The translations under genes and the position numbers were made by a program. The notes below the pieces were generated by a model that did not search any database, had not been told where the DNA came from, and worked only from the letters and a program-made list of their open reading frames with translations. Shown here in pieces: positions 1-6,332 of a DNA stretch of 23,490 nucleotides. The number at the start of each line of letters is the position of its first letter. Position 1 is the first letter of the stretch. Origin of the DNA: Thermoanaerobaculia bacterium (GTDB lineage Bacteria; Acidobacteriota; Thermoanaerobaculia; Gp7-AA8); the NCBI GenBank assembly GCA_017883215.1, contig JADGOA010000010.1:1-23490 (forward strand), in the 5' to 3' direction.

Positions 1-40
1 CGGACACGAATGTCCGTCGGCAGCGGACAAGAATGTCCGC
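1..40. repeat. Two adjacent stem-tetraloop palindromes at the left edge
   Basis: Positions 1-16 form CGGACA-cgaa-TGTCCG and positions 23-40 form GCGGACA-agaa-TGTCCGC, two near-identical hairpins separated by 6 nt. Both share the 7 bp stem plus 4 nt loop design of the hairpins at 4616-4766, with A-T in place of G-C at the innermost pair. They lie downstream of the minus-strand hydrolase that ends at 191. There is no U-run, so they are not classical terminators. The element may continue beyond the window. Positions 41-190 hold no gene I can support; a minus-strand frame open from 144 to the edge is too weak to call. Confidence 0.7.
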
Positions 41-190
41 TCATCTGCATCGGGATCGTCATCGCCTTCGTTCCAGTGCAGCGTAGTCCGACCTTCGGCG
101 GCCGGCTCGCGAATACGGCGGCGGCGCTCGCCGCGCAGATGCACGAGAGCGACTACCGCGGCTTCTGGGTACCGTTGTTCATCGTTTCCC

Positions 191-1198
191 TCACTTCAGG
201 TAGCGGGCCAGGAAATCCCAGATCTCGCGCCGCGACTCTTTGGCCAGTTTCGAGTCGATGCGATTGAATCGATGCCCGCCCGGCGCGTTCTGATAGATCT
301 TGTACTCGAACTTTTTCCCGGCAGCCTTCAGCGCCTCGATCAGGTGCTCGACTTCCATCACGTTCACGTCCTCGTCGTTCGTGTTCGTGTGGACGAGCAG
401 CGGCGTCTTCATCGACGAGACGCGGTTCACGGGCGAGCGTTTGCGGTACTCGGCGGGGTCGTCGACCGCTTCCTTGCCGATGAACTCCTTGAACGTGTCG
501 CGGTAGCCCTGCGACTTGTACCCCATCCGCTGCACGAGGTCGCTCACCGGAACCCCGGCGTATGCCACCTGGTAGGCGTCGGGCCAGGTGGCGATGTTCA
601 GCAACGTCTGATATCCGCCGTGACTCCATCCGATGATGCCGATGCGATTACCGTCGACCTGGGAGAGGTTCTCCACCGCCCAATCTCGAGCGGCCTTCAC
701 ATCGTCGACCTCGGCGCCGCCGTAATCGATCTGGGAGTAGAGATCCTCGCCGTAGCCGGTGCTGCCGCGGTACTCCGGCGCAACGACGACGTACCCCTCG
801 CTCATCAGCTCCCGGACGATGTGCGCGTACGAGGAAGCGAAATCGCCGTGCACGCCGCCATGGACGAAGACGACCAGCGGCGCCTTCCCCCGCAGCGACT
901 TCGGCGTGAAGACGTAGGCCGGAATGATCATCGGGTTGCCGGCGCCCTGACCGGTCGGGTTCTTGTTCCGTTGCGGTTTACTCGTAATCTCGACCTTGTC
1001 GATGGCGGCCACGTCCCCGACCTTGAAGTACCAGAGGACGTCGTCGGTCTTCTTCAGCGCTTGCTCGAAGCTCCGGTCCGTGGATGTATCGTGTGCGGCC
1101 AGAGCCTTCGCCGAAGCGGGAGGGGCGGCGGTCTGTGCGAGCGCCGAAATGCCGAAGAGCAGAAGCAGTGAGATGGCGGAAGCAACGAGCGTACGCAT
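191..1198 (-). CDS. Secreted alpha/beta hydrolase, S9 prolyl-oligopeptidase-like
   Basis: This 335-residue protein begins with a Sec signal peptide (residues 1-21, ending SALAQ), so it probably acts in the periplasm or outside the cell. The alpha/beta-hydrolase core shows the oxyanion-hole motif HGG at 113-115, the nucleophile elbow GWSHGG with Ser192, a probable acid Asp275 (D-x-x-V pattern) and His309 in GGHRF. This is the catalytic arrangement of the S9 peptidase/esterase superfamily, but the N-terminal beta-propeller of true prolyl oligopeptidases is absent, so it may be a small peptidase or an esterase. Substrate is unknown. It lies 60 nt downstream of the threonine dehydrogenase on the same strand. 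Its ATG lacks a Shine-Dalgarno sequence and is preceded by TAGAAT 7 nt upstream, suggesting its own leaderless promoter. Confidence 0.85.
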   Translation of the reverse strand: MRTLVASAISLLLLFGISALAQTAAPPASAKALAAHDTSTDRSFEQALKKTDDVLWYFKVGDVAAIDKVEITSKPQRNKNPTGQGAGNPMIIPAYVFTPKSLRGKAPLVVFVHGGVHGDFASSYAHIVRELMSEGYVVVAPEYRGSTGYGEDLYSQIDYGGAEVDDVKAARDWAVENLSQVDGNRIGIIGWSHGGYQTLLNIATWPDAYQVAYAGVPVSDLVQRMGYKSQGYRDTFKEFIGKEAVDDPAEYRKRSPVNRVSSMKTPLLVHTNTNDEDVNVMEVEHLIEALKAAGKKFEYKIYQNAPGGHRFNRIDSKLAKESRREIWDFLARYLK

Positions 1199-1205
1199 GA
1201 GCCGA

Positions 1206-1211
1206 ATTCTA
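1206..1211 (-). promoter_or_regulatory. Candidate -10 box TAGAAT for leaderless hydrolase mRNA
   Basis: On the minus strand TAGAAT is followed by 7 nt and then the ATG at 1198. No purine-rich ribosome-binding site lies between. A transcript started from this box would begin at or next to the start codon. No good -35 box is visible 16-18 bp upstream. This is a sequence inference only. Confidence 0.4.
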
Positions 1212-1258
1212 TCGGCGATCTGGCGAACATCGACTACTCGTTTCCCGATAAAGCGCTG

Positions 1259-2380
1259 CTACGGGAACAGCTTTGCCAGCCGCGCCTTCGCCGCTTCTTC
1301 TCCCTCGGGGAAGAAGACCACCTTCAGCGCTTCGTGGCGATCGAAACGCCCCATCCCCTCGTGGAAGTCGTCGAGCGACTCGAACGTCGCCTGCACGACC
1401 CACTCGACGTCCAGCCCCGAGCGGAGCAGCGCCAGCATGCGCTGCCAGGTCGAGTACATGCGCCGCCCGATGATGCCCTGCATGGTGACGCCCTTGAAGA
1501 TCACGTTCTTCGTGTAGTCGGTGATCGTCACGTCGTGGCCAGTGGGGAGGCCGAGCAGCGAGAGCATGCCGCCCATCCTCACCACTTCGAGCGCGAAGTT
1601 GATGGCCGCCGACGAGCCGGACATCTCCAGAACGATGTCGACGCCGACGCCGTCGGTGAGTGCGTCGATGGCCTTCTTCACGTCTGCCGGATCGGTCGTG
1701 CGGACGTTGAACGCGTGCAGATTCGAGAAGTCTCGCGATGCCGCCCAGCGCCGCGCGGTCTCCAGGGCATGGTCGCTCACGTCGGTGACGATGACGAGCG
1801 ACGCCCCACTGTGCTCGGCGATGGCCGCGGCCATCGCGCCGATCGGACCGAAGCCGGTGATGGCCACGGACTTTCCGGCGAGATCGGCGACCTGGGTGGT
1901 GTGAACGGCGTTGCCGAGGGCGTCGAGAAACGCGCCCACGCGGAGTGGAACGAAGCTTCCGAGCTTGATGACGTTCGAGGCCGGTACTTTCACGAATTCG
2001 GCGAAGGCGCCGTCCTCGTGCAGACCGTAGATCTTCGTTCGCACGCAGATGTGACCGTTGCCGGACCGGCACTGCTCACACTCGCCGCAGACCACGTGCA
2101 TCTCGGCCGACACGTAGTCGCCTACTTTGAATCCATCACGGTGCGCTCGCTCGCCGATCTCTTCGATGAATCCGCAGAATTCGTGACCGTAGATCCGCGG
2201 CGGCTGAACCTTTTCGTGGATGGAGGGATCCCAGTGGTAGATGTGCTTGTCGGTCCCGCACACTGCTGCCGCGGCGACGCGGATCAGCATCTCGTCGGGG
2301 GAGGGCACGGGACGCGGACAGTCGCGGACCTCAGTGCCTTCAGGTCCGTCTTTCGGGGCGGTTTTGACGACGGCGCGCAT
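1259..2380 (-). CDS. tdh: L-threonine 3-dehydrogenase, zinc-dependent
   Basis: This 373-residue medium-chain dehydrogenase oxidises L-threonine to 2-amino-3-ketobutyrate with NAD+ in the cytoplasm. The catalytic zinc ligands are visible as Cys41 (AVCGTDKHIY) and His66-Glu67 (YGHEFCG). The four structural-zinc cysteines are 98, 101, 104 and 112. The Rossmann motif GFGPIG is at 176-181, with Asp200 placed to select NAD. The pattern CGTDxHIY plus GHEFCG fits Tdh better than other alcohol dehydrogenases, though a sorbitol-dehydrogenase-like role cannot be excluded. The ATG at 2380 is chosen over an in-frame start 42 nt upstream because AAAGG sits 7 nt before it and family homology begins there. 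The usual partner kbl (2-amino-3-ketobutyrate CoA ligase) is not next to it. Confidence 0.9.
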   Translation of the reverse strand: MRAVVKTAPKDGPEGTEVRDCPRPVPSPDEMLIRVAAAAVCGTDKHIYHWDPSIHEKVQPPRIYGHEFCGFIEEIGERAHRDGFKVGDYVSAEMHVVCGECEQCRSGNGHICVRTKIYGLHEDGAFAEFVKVPASNVIKLGSFVPLRVGAFLDALGNAVHTTQVADLAGKSVAITGFGPIGAMAAAIAEHSGASLVIVTDVSDHALETARRWAASRDFSNLHAFNVRTTDPADVKKAIDALTDGVGVDIVLEMSGSSAAINFALEVVRMGGMLSLLGLPTGHDVTITDYTKNVIFKGVTMQGIIGRRMYSTWQRMLALLRSGLDVEWVVQATFESLDDFHEGMGRFDRHEALKVVFFPEGEEAAKARLAKLFP

Positions 2381-2485
2381 GGCTCGCCTTTCTGAATTAG
2401 CGTTCAGTCTCAGCCGGCTCAACCAGATTCGGGGCTCAATCTGAGAGCTGCGAACGAGGACTCATTCGAAGCGCGGCGGATGCTA

Positions 2486-2665
2486 TCACAGCGATTGCGG
2501 CGGAGCATGCTGCCGCAAGTAGCGTCGAAGGTAGCGGAAGGCACTGTCGATCAGGGCGTCGACGGAGGACTGCTCGCGGTCGATGATCTCCGGACGCGTG
2601 ACAGGCAAGGCGGCGATGAACTCGTTGACCGCGCGCACGATCGAGTCGGAATCGCGTACGAACAC
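2486..2665 (-). CDS. Small unknown protein divergent from the thioesterase
   Basis: This is an unrecognised 59-residue frame starting at GTG 2665; a longer alternative begins at GTG 2692. Support comes from composition: third codon positions are overwhelmingly G or C while second positions are mixed, as in the clear genes nearby, and the peptide reads like a helical protein (a central stretch around EIIDREQSSVDALIDSAF and a basic C-terminus, RYLRRYLRQH). No signal peptide, membrane segment or known motif is visible. No convincing ribosome-binding site precedes either start. It would be transcribed away from the thioesterase with only about 32 nt (or 5 nt) between start codons, so promoters would overlap the neighbouring reading frames. 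It could still be a chance open frame. Confidence 0.4.
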   Translation of the reverse strand: MFVRDSDSIVRAVNEFIAALPVTRPEIIDREQSSVDALIDSAFRYLRRYLRQHAPPQSL

Positions 2666-2683
2666 GCAAAAGACGGACCGTGT

Positions 2684-2689
2684 TATTTT
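2684..2689 (+). promoter_or_regulatory. Candidate -10 box (TATTTT) close to the thioesterase start
   Basis: TATTTT lies in an AT-rich patch 8 nt before the ATG at 2698. No Shine-Dalgarno sequence is present between them, consistent with a leaderless transcript. The match to TATAAT is only 4 of 6. Confidence 0.3.
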
Positions 2690-2697
2690 CACACGAC

Positions 2698-3108
2698 ATG
2701 AAGTCCGTGGAAAGCCGCACTCGGGTCCGCTACAAAGAAACAGACCAGATGGGCATAGCCCACCACTCGAATTACATCGTCTGGTTCGAGATCGGCCGCA
2801 CCGACCTTTGCCGCGAGACGGGATTCTCATACCGCGACATCGAGGAGCGCGGCTCGCTTCTGGTCGTCGTCGAAATCGGCTGCCGTTACAAGACACCGTT
2901 CCGCTACGACGACGAGGTGATCATCCGGACGAGCATTGCCTCGGTGGCAAGCCGTTCCATGACATTCGCTTACGAGCTGCTCGACACCGCGGGCGAGGTG
3001 CACGCGAGCGGCTTCAGCAAGCACCTGTGGCTCGATCGCCGAACGCGCCGCCCAGTGACCGCGGATCCTGACGTGATGCGCGGGTTCGCTGCGTTTCTGC
3101 CGGCGTGA
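2698..3108 (+). CDS. Acyl-CoA thioesterase, YbgC/4HBT hotdog family
   Basis: This 136-residue single hotdog-fold protein carries the 4-hydroxybenzoyl-CoA thioesterase signature near its N-terminus: RYKETDQMG with the likely catalytic Asp16, followed by HHSNYIVWFEIGR (residues 22-34). Length and motif match the YbgC subfamily, which hydrolyses acyl-CoA thioesters in the cytoplasm. Substrate chain length cannot be read from sequence. In proteobacteria ybgC sits with tol-pal genes; here it does not, so a Tol-Pal link is not supported. The ATG at 2698 is preferred over an in-frame start 18 nt upstream, whose extra residues match nothing in the family. It converges on the YHS lipoprotein gene, with an octamer repeat between them. 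Confidence 0.85.
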   Translation: MKSVESRTRVRYKETDQMGIAHHSNYIVWFEIGRTDLCRETGFSYRDIEERGSLLVVVEIGCRYKTPFRYDDEVIIRTSIASVASRSMTFAYELLDTAGEVHASGFSKHLWLDRRTRRPVTADPDVMRGFAAFLPA

Positions 3109-3122
3109 AAGAGCATTTGTGC

Positions 3123-3190
3123 GAGTTACTCAGTTGCTCGGTTACGCCGGCCCAACTGAGTAACTGAGTAACTGAGCAACTGAGCAACTC
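3123..3190. repeat. Octamer tandem array AACTGAGY forming an imperfect hairpin
   Basis: Positions 3154-3190 contain four tandem 8-mers (AACTGAGT twice, AACTGAGC twice) plus a partial fifth. Positions 3123-3145 carry the same octamer in inverse orientation, so the arms can pair over about 23 nt with two mismatches around a short loop. It lies between the convergent thioesterase and YHS lipoprotein genes and ends at the stop codon of the latter. It could act as a bidirectional transcription end point, but no U-run is present. Confidence 0.75.
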
Positions 3191-3191
3191 C

Positions 3192-3614
3192 TCACAGGTG
3201 TGCGAACCGTCCTTTCGCGTACTGCTCCGGATTTTCCGCGAACAGCCGTCGATTCGCCTCGGACGTGAAGTAGTAGATGCGACCTTGGTAGGCAAACGTC
3301 GGCGTGGTGCTGCGGATCGAGAGCTTGCTGCCGTCGACCGGATCGAGGGCGATGGCCGGTGCGAAGGGGAGCGCGGCGCGAAGCTTCTCGTCGGCCGGGG
3401 TGAGGACCACCGGGTTCGCAGTGGTCGTGAGATTCACCGGATTCGGTGCCGGCGCTTCGTCGGCGAGGGTGGCCGGCGGTTGGACAGCCGCGGCCGGAGT
3501 GGGGGTGTTCTCGATCGTCCGAACGTCGCTCATGCCGGCAGCGGCATGCGGCCGAGCCGGGGCGGACTGCCGGCACGCGGCAAGGATCAACAGAAAAATC
3601 GCGAGGCGCCTCAT
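3192..3614 (-). CDS. Putative lipoprotein with a C-terminal YHS domain
   Basis: This 140-residue protein has a short lipoprotein signal (MRRLAIFLLILAAC, lipidation on Cys14), so it is probably anchored to a membrane on the periplasmic side. A proline/alanine-rich linker follows (about 15-80). The last 50 residues form a YHS domain, recognised by DPVDG, the aromatic patch YQGRIYYFTSEANRRLF and the closing NPEQY. YHS domains are often metal-binding and accompany copper or heavy-metal proteins. The usual cysteine of DPVCG is replaced by Asp, so a cysteine-based metal site is missing and function is uncertain. The start at 3614 is chosen because the upstream extension would spoil the signal peptide. 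Only a weak ribosome-binding site is visible. Confidence 0.7.
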   Translation of the reverse strand: MRRLAIFLLILAACRQSAPARPHAAAGMSDVRTIENTPTPAAAVQPPATLADEAPAPNPVNLTTTANPVVLTPADEKLRAALPFAPAIALDPVDGSKLSIRSTTPTFAYQGRIYYFTSEANRRLFAENPEQYAKGRFAHL

Positions 3615-3663
3615 CCGTTCTGGCCAGGGTGCGAACACCGCGCCACCCGAGAGCGTGTAGCGG

Positions 3664-3711
3664 GTAGCGTGTAGGGTACAACGGCAGGCGTCGCGCGCAC
3701 CTACACGCTAC
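3664..3711. repeat. 12-nt perfect inverted repeat (GTAGCGTGTAGG)
   Basis: GTAGCGTGTAGG at 3664-3675 is repeated in inverse orientation at 3700-3711, with a 24 nt loop. A partial extra copy of the GTGTAGCG word precedes the left arm at 3655-3662. It lies between the YHS lipoprotein start and the 3' end of tRNA-Leu. It resembles the short-word repeats at 3123-3190 and 14535-14600. Confidence 0.65.
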
Positions 3712-3737
3712 GACCTGCACGCCGGCTGGGAGGGGGA

Positions 3738-3822
3738 TGGTGCGAAAGGGGGGACTCGAACCCCCACGGTGTTACCCACTGGCTCCTGAAACCAGCGCGT
3801 CTACCAGTTCCGCCACTTTCGC
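3738..3822 (-). tRNA. tRNA-Leu (anticodon CAG)
   Basis: The minus strand folds as a class II tRNA. The acceptor stem is GCGAAAG/CTTTCGC with discriminator A and an encoded CCA end at 3738-3740. The D-arm begins TGGCGGAACTGGTAGAC, the T-arm contains GGGGGTTCGAGTCCCCC, and there is a variable arm. The anticodon loop TTCAGGA (3790-3784) places CAG at 3788-3786, which reads CUG leucine codons. The long variable arm and the GCGGAA...TGGTAGACGC D-arm are typical of leucine tRNAs. All stems pair well, so it appears functional. Confidence 0.96.
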
Positions 3823-3844
3823 AGAGTGGAAAAAGGGGAGGGCG

Positions 3845-3850
3845 ATTATA
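3845..3850 (-). promoter_or_regulatory. Perfect -10 box TATAAT upstream of tRNA-Leu
   Basis: The minus strand reads CTATAATC, a consensus -10 hexamer ending 22 nt before the mature tRNA 5' end, giving a precursor leader of about 15 nt. No good -35 match exists at 16-18 bp spacing. Confidence 0.55.
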
Positions 3851-4059
3851 GCCCGGAAGCGCTCTTAGGAATGTCGATCGCCTGTTCGAAATTCCAGAGA
3901 GCAGATGCTTCCAACCGAAGATCGAACCGATTATCCTGAATCGGCGCAACGCCGCCGAGATCTTCCCATGTCCGTTCCCCCAGCGATGCCGCACCCGAGC
4001 TGCTCGTCAAGAGGCCCCACACGAAAAACGACCAGCGTAATGAGTTCTCGTCGGAGATT

Positions 4060-4602
4060 CTGAATCTCCCGAACTCGCTCACCCTCTTCCGCATCTTTCT
4101 CGTCCCCTTTCTGGTCGTCGTTCTCCTGACGAAGTTCTACGGGCGCGAGTATGCAGGGCTGGCGATATTCCTCGTGGCGGCGATCACCGATTTCTTCGAC
4201 GGCTACATCGCCCGCAAACGAAACCAGATCACGCGGCTGGGCGCGCTGCTCGACCCGATCGCCGACAAGTTGCTCATGTCGGCAGCGTTCATCTCGCTCG
4301 TCGAGCTGGGGCTGGCCAAGGCCTGGATGGTGGTCATCATCATCGGCCGGGAGTTCGCCGTCTCGGGTTTGCGCTCCATTGCCGCGCAGCAGGGCGTCAC
4401 CATTTCCGCCTCGCCGCTCGGCAAGGGAAAGATGGTCTCGCAAGTGGTCGCCATCTCGGTGCTGATCCTCGGTTACGAGCTCGGCGAGTTCCGCTTCATC
4501 GGTGAGGTTGCGCTCTGGGTGGTGATGATCTTCGCCCTCGCCAGCGGCGTCGACTACTTCACCAAGTTCACCCGCGCCATCGTGCTCCCGCGCAAGGAGT
4601 AG
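4060..4602 (+). CDS. pgsA: CDP-diacylglycerol-glycerol-3-phosphate 3-phosphatidyltransferase
   Basis: This integral membrane enzyme makes phosphatidylglycerophosphate, the committed step to phosphatidylglycerol and cardiolipin. The CDP-alcohol phosphatidyltransferase motif D-x2-DG-x2-AR-x8-G-x3-D-x3-D is complete: DFFDGYIAR followed by GALLDPIAD. Several hydrophobic helices surround it. The start is problematic. Family homology (NLPNSLTLFRIFLVPF) begins at 4060-4063, but this frame has no ATG, GTG or TTG between the stop at 3937-3939 and GTG 4174, and GTG 4174 would delete the first membrane helix. CTG at 4060 gives 180 residues, a normal PgsA length. ACG at 4021, six nt after AAGAGG, is another possibility, as is a frameshift from the frame starting at 3905. 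It converges on rsmI. Confidence 0.85.
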   Translation: MNLPNSLTLFRIFLVPFLVVVLLTKFYGREYAGLAIFLVAAITDFFDGYIARKRNQITRLGALLDPIADKLLMSAAFISLVELGLAKAWMVVIIIGREFAVSGLRSIAAQQGVTISASPLGKGKMVSQVVAISVLILGYELGEFRFIGEVALWVVMIFALASGVDYFTKFTRAIVLPRKE

Positions 4603-4610
4603 CGAAGGGC

Positions 4611-4771
4611 GGAGTGCGGACGTCCTCGTCCGCAACCGCCGGACGTCCCCGTCCGGCGGTATGGGAATCGCCCGCAAGACTGAAGCGGTGGCTCGAGGCT
4701 CGTGACGAGCGCGCCCTTTCGACGATCGGACGAGGACGTCCGATCGAGGCGGACGAGGACGTCCGCGCTCC
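4611..4771. repeat. Composite palindromic element with four stem-tetraloops
   Basis: Outer arms at 4611-4633 and 4749-4771 are inverted repeats (22 of 23 nt) beginning GGAGTGCGGACG. Inside are four 18-nt hairpins: 4616-4633 (GCGGACG-tcct-CGTCCGC), 4639-4656 (CCGGACG-tccc-CGTCCGG), 4726-4743 (TCGGACG-agga-CGTCCGA) and 4749-4766 (GCGGACG-agga-CGTCCGC). The outermost stem base differs between copies but its partner changes with it. The element fills the gap between the convergent pgsA and rsmI genes and touches the rsmI stop codon. There is no transposase and no U-run. Confidence 0.85.
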
Positions 4772-5592
4772 TACAGCAGCAGCTTGTAGACGTCGTTCTT
4801 CCGCAGGCCGAAGGTCTCGGCGATCACTTTCACGGCGTCGTTGCGACGCATGCCGGCCGAGCGGAGGCGCTCGAATTCTTCGCGGACGCGATCGGGCGCG
4901 ACTTCCTCCACGTGCGGCGCGGCGGCCGCGAAGACCACCGTGATCTCCCCGCGAATGGAGTCCCGCTCGCGCAGCGTTTCCAGAACGCCGCTGATCGTGC
5001 CGCTGACGAACTCCTCGTGCATCTTGGTCATCTCCCGGGCCACAGTCACTTCGATGTCGCCGAGGATCGAGAGCGCATCGGCGAGTGATTCGAGAATGCG
5101 CTCCGGGGATTCGTACACGATCGCGCTGTGTCGCGTTTCAGCGATGGTGCGGTAGAAGTCGCGGCGCTCGCCCTCGCGATGCGGCGTGAATCCGAAGAAC
5201 GTGAACGGGAGCGGGGCGATGCCGCTGGCCACGAGCGCAAGCACCGCCGCGAAAGGACCGGGAACCGGTTCGACGGTGAGTCCGCGCTCGCGGGCCAGGC
5301 GCACGATGCGGTAGCCGGGGTCCGACAGCAGAGGCATCCCGGCGTCGCTGACGATGGCGATCGTGTCGCCGGCTGCAATGCGCTCGACGAAACGTTCGCT
5401 CCTGGCGTCTTCGGTGTGCTCGTCGAGACGTTCCGTGGGGACGTTGATCTGGAAATGTGTCAACAGCTTTCGCGTGTGCCTCGTGTCCTCGCAGAGGATC
5501 AGCGCCGCGGAGCGCAGAGCCTCCACCGCGCGGGCCGACATGTCGGCGAGATTGCCGATGGGCGTGCCCACCACGAGCAGCCGGCCGGCCAT
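4771..5592 (-). CDS. rsmI: 16S rRNA 2'-O-methyltransferase RsmI (C1402)
   Basis: RsmI methylates the ribose of C1402 in 16S rRNA using S-adenosylmethionine. At 273 residues it has the expected length. It opens with the family signature VVGTPIGNLADMS (7-19), followed by CEDTRHTRKLL and IVSDAGMPLLSDPG, the SAM-pocket loops of the tetrapyrrole-methylase fold. Further support comes from PVPGPFA, FGFTPHREGERR and AREMTKMHEE. The C-terminal helical region (RRNDAVKVIAETFGLRKNDVYKLLL) is also typical. The ATG at 5592 overlaps the TrmH-type gene stop as TGATG, so the two are translationally coupled, pairing two RNA methyltransferases in one transcript. Its end abuts the palindromic element at 4611-4771. 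Confidence 0.95.
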   Translation of the reverse strand: MAGRLLVVGTPIGNLADMSARAVEALRSAALILCEDTRHTRKLLTHFQINVPTERLDEHTEDARSERFVERIAAGDTIAIVSDAGMPLLSDPGYRIVRLARERGLTVEPVPGPFAAVLALVASGIAPLPFTFFGFTPHREGERRDFYRTIAETRHSAIVYESPERILESLADALSILGDIEVTVAREMTKMHEEFVSGTISGVLETLRERDSIRGEITVVFAAAAPHVEEVAPDRVREEFERLRSAGMRRNDAVKVIAETFGLRKNDVYKLLL

Positions 5593-6332
5593 CAGCGGCT
5601 CCGCGCCTCGAAGCTGCGCCAAAGGAGGATCGCCGCCGCGGTGGCGACGTTGAGCGACTCCACGCGCGACGACATCGGCACGGCGATCGACGTCGCCGAC
5701 TGTGCGATCTCCTTCGACACGCCCGATCCTTCGCTGCCGAAGACGATAATGGCGTTCTTCGAAGGAACGGCGGCGGCGTTGGCCGTCTGTTGCGCGGCGA
5801 ACAGCGGAATGCGTGCGGCGATCAGATCGTGTGCCGTGACGTTGACGACCGGCACGGTCAGGATCGCCGCGGCGGAAGCCCGGATCGCCTTTGGTCCGAA
5901 GGCATCGGCGCAGCCGGGGAGGAGTGCCACACCGGCGGCGTCGAACGCTGCGGCGAGACGGACGATGGAGCCGACGTTCCCCGGATCCTGGACGCCATCG
6001 AGCGCGACGACGATGCTCTCCCGTTGCCTGAGGATCATATCGAGCGTGAACTGCGGCCGCTCGAAGAGCGCCATCACGCCCTGCGTCGCCCGGGTCTCGG
6101 CGACGGCGTCGAAGAGCTCCGCGCTCAGACTCAGATGGGCGGTTCCCGACACATTTTCCGGCGGATGCTCTGCTTCGCCGCCCCGTTCGATCACTGCAAT
6201 TGCGCGCCATCCGCCGCCGATCGCATCGGCCACCTGCTTCGGGCCTTCGATGACGATCTCGCCGGCGTGGTCGTGCACTGCGTCGCGGAGTCGTTTGAAC
6301 CACGGGTTCTGACGAGAGGAGATCGTTTTCAT
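5592..6332 (-). CDS. TrmH/SpoU-family RNA 2'-O-methyltransferase (RlmB-like)
   Basis: This 246-residue SPOUT methyltransferase transfers a methyl group from SAM to a ribose 2'-OH in rRNA or tRNA. An N-terminal substrate-binding region (about 1-90) precedes the SPOUT domain. The three SpoU motifs are clear: motif 1 LDGVQDPGNVGSIVRLA, motif 2 IIVFGSEGSGVS and motif 3 VPMSSRVESLNVATAAAILL, which together form the trefoil knot. The exact target (G2251 of 23S rRNA as in RlmB, or another site) cannot be decided from sequence. The ATG at 6332 is chosen because MKTISSRQNPWFKRLRD matches the family N-terminus. Only 24 nt separate it from the divergent transporter, whose coding start includes a TATCAT box (6362-6357) that could serve this gene. 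Confidence 0.9.
   Translation of the reverse strand: MKTISSRQNPWFKRLRDAVHDHAGEIVIEGPKQVADAIGGGWRAIAVIERGGEAEHPPENVSGTAHLSLSAELFDAVAETRATQGVMALFERPQFTLDMILRQRESIVVALDGVQDPGNVGSIVRLAAAFDAAGVALLPGCADAFGPKAIRASAAAILTVPVVNVTAHDLIAARIPLFAAQQTANAAAVPSKNAIIVFGSEGSGVSKEIAQSATSIAVPMSSRVESLNVATAAAILLWRSFEARSR

Noticed and set aside
1..144. Minus-strand frame open from GTG 144 to the window edge
   Set aside because: It is only 48 codons, has no ribosome-binding site or recognisable motif, and runs through the edge palindromes. It cannot be separated from chance.
272..1171. Long plus-strand frame opposite the secreted hydrolase
   Set aside because: It mirrors a well-supported gene with signal peptide and catalytic motifs. 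The open frame is explained by high GC in third codon positions.
3123..3190. Possible CRISPR array
   Set aside because: Units are contiguous 8-mers without spacers, and there are no cas genes.
3738..3822. tRNA gene as an integration site of a mobile element
   Set aside because: No direct repeat of the tRNA 3' end and no integrase lie in the window.
3701..3994. Minus-strand frame containing ESGGTGRRAGFRSQ
   Set aside because: This peptide is the translation of the tRNA-Leu gene, a common false gene call.
3846..4094. 82-codon minus-strand frame overlapping the pgsA start
   Set aside because: It has weaker codon bias than neighbouring genes, no ribosome-binding site, overlaps the conserved pgsA N-terminus and contains the tRNA promoter.
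4611..4771. Palindromic element as an intrinsic terminator
   Set aside because: No U-run follows any of the hairpins on either strand, unlike the clear terminators at 9999-10031 and 18996-19025.
5128..6312. 394-codon plus-strand frame opposite the two RNA methyltransferases
   Set aside because: It spans two recognised minus-strand genes and has no homology signals.
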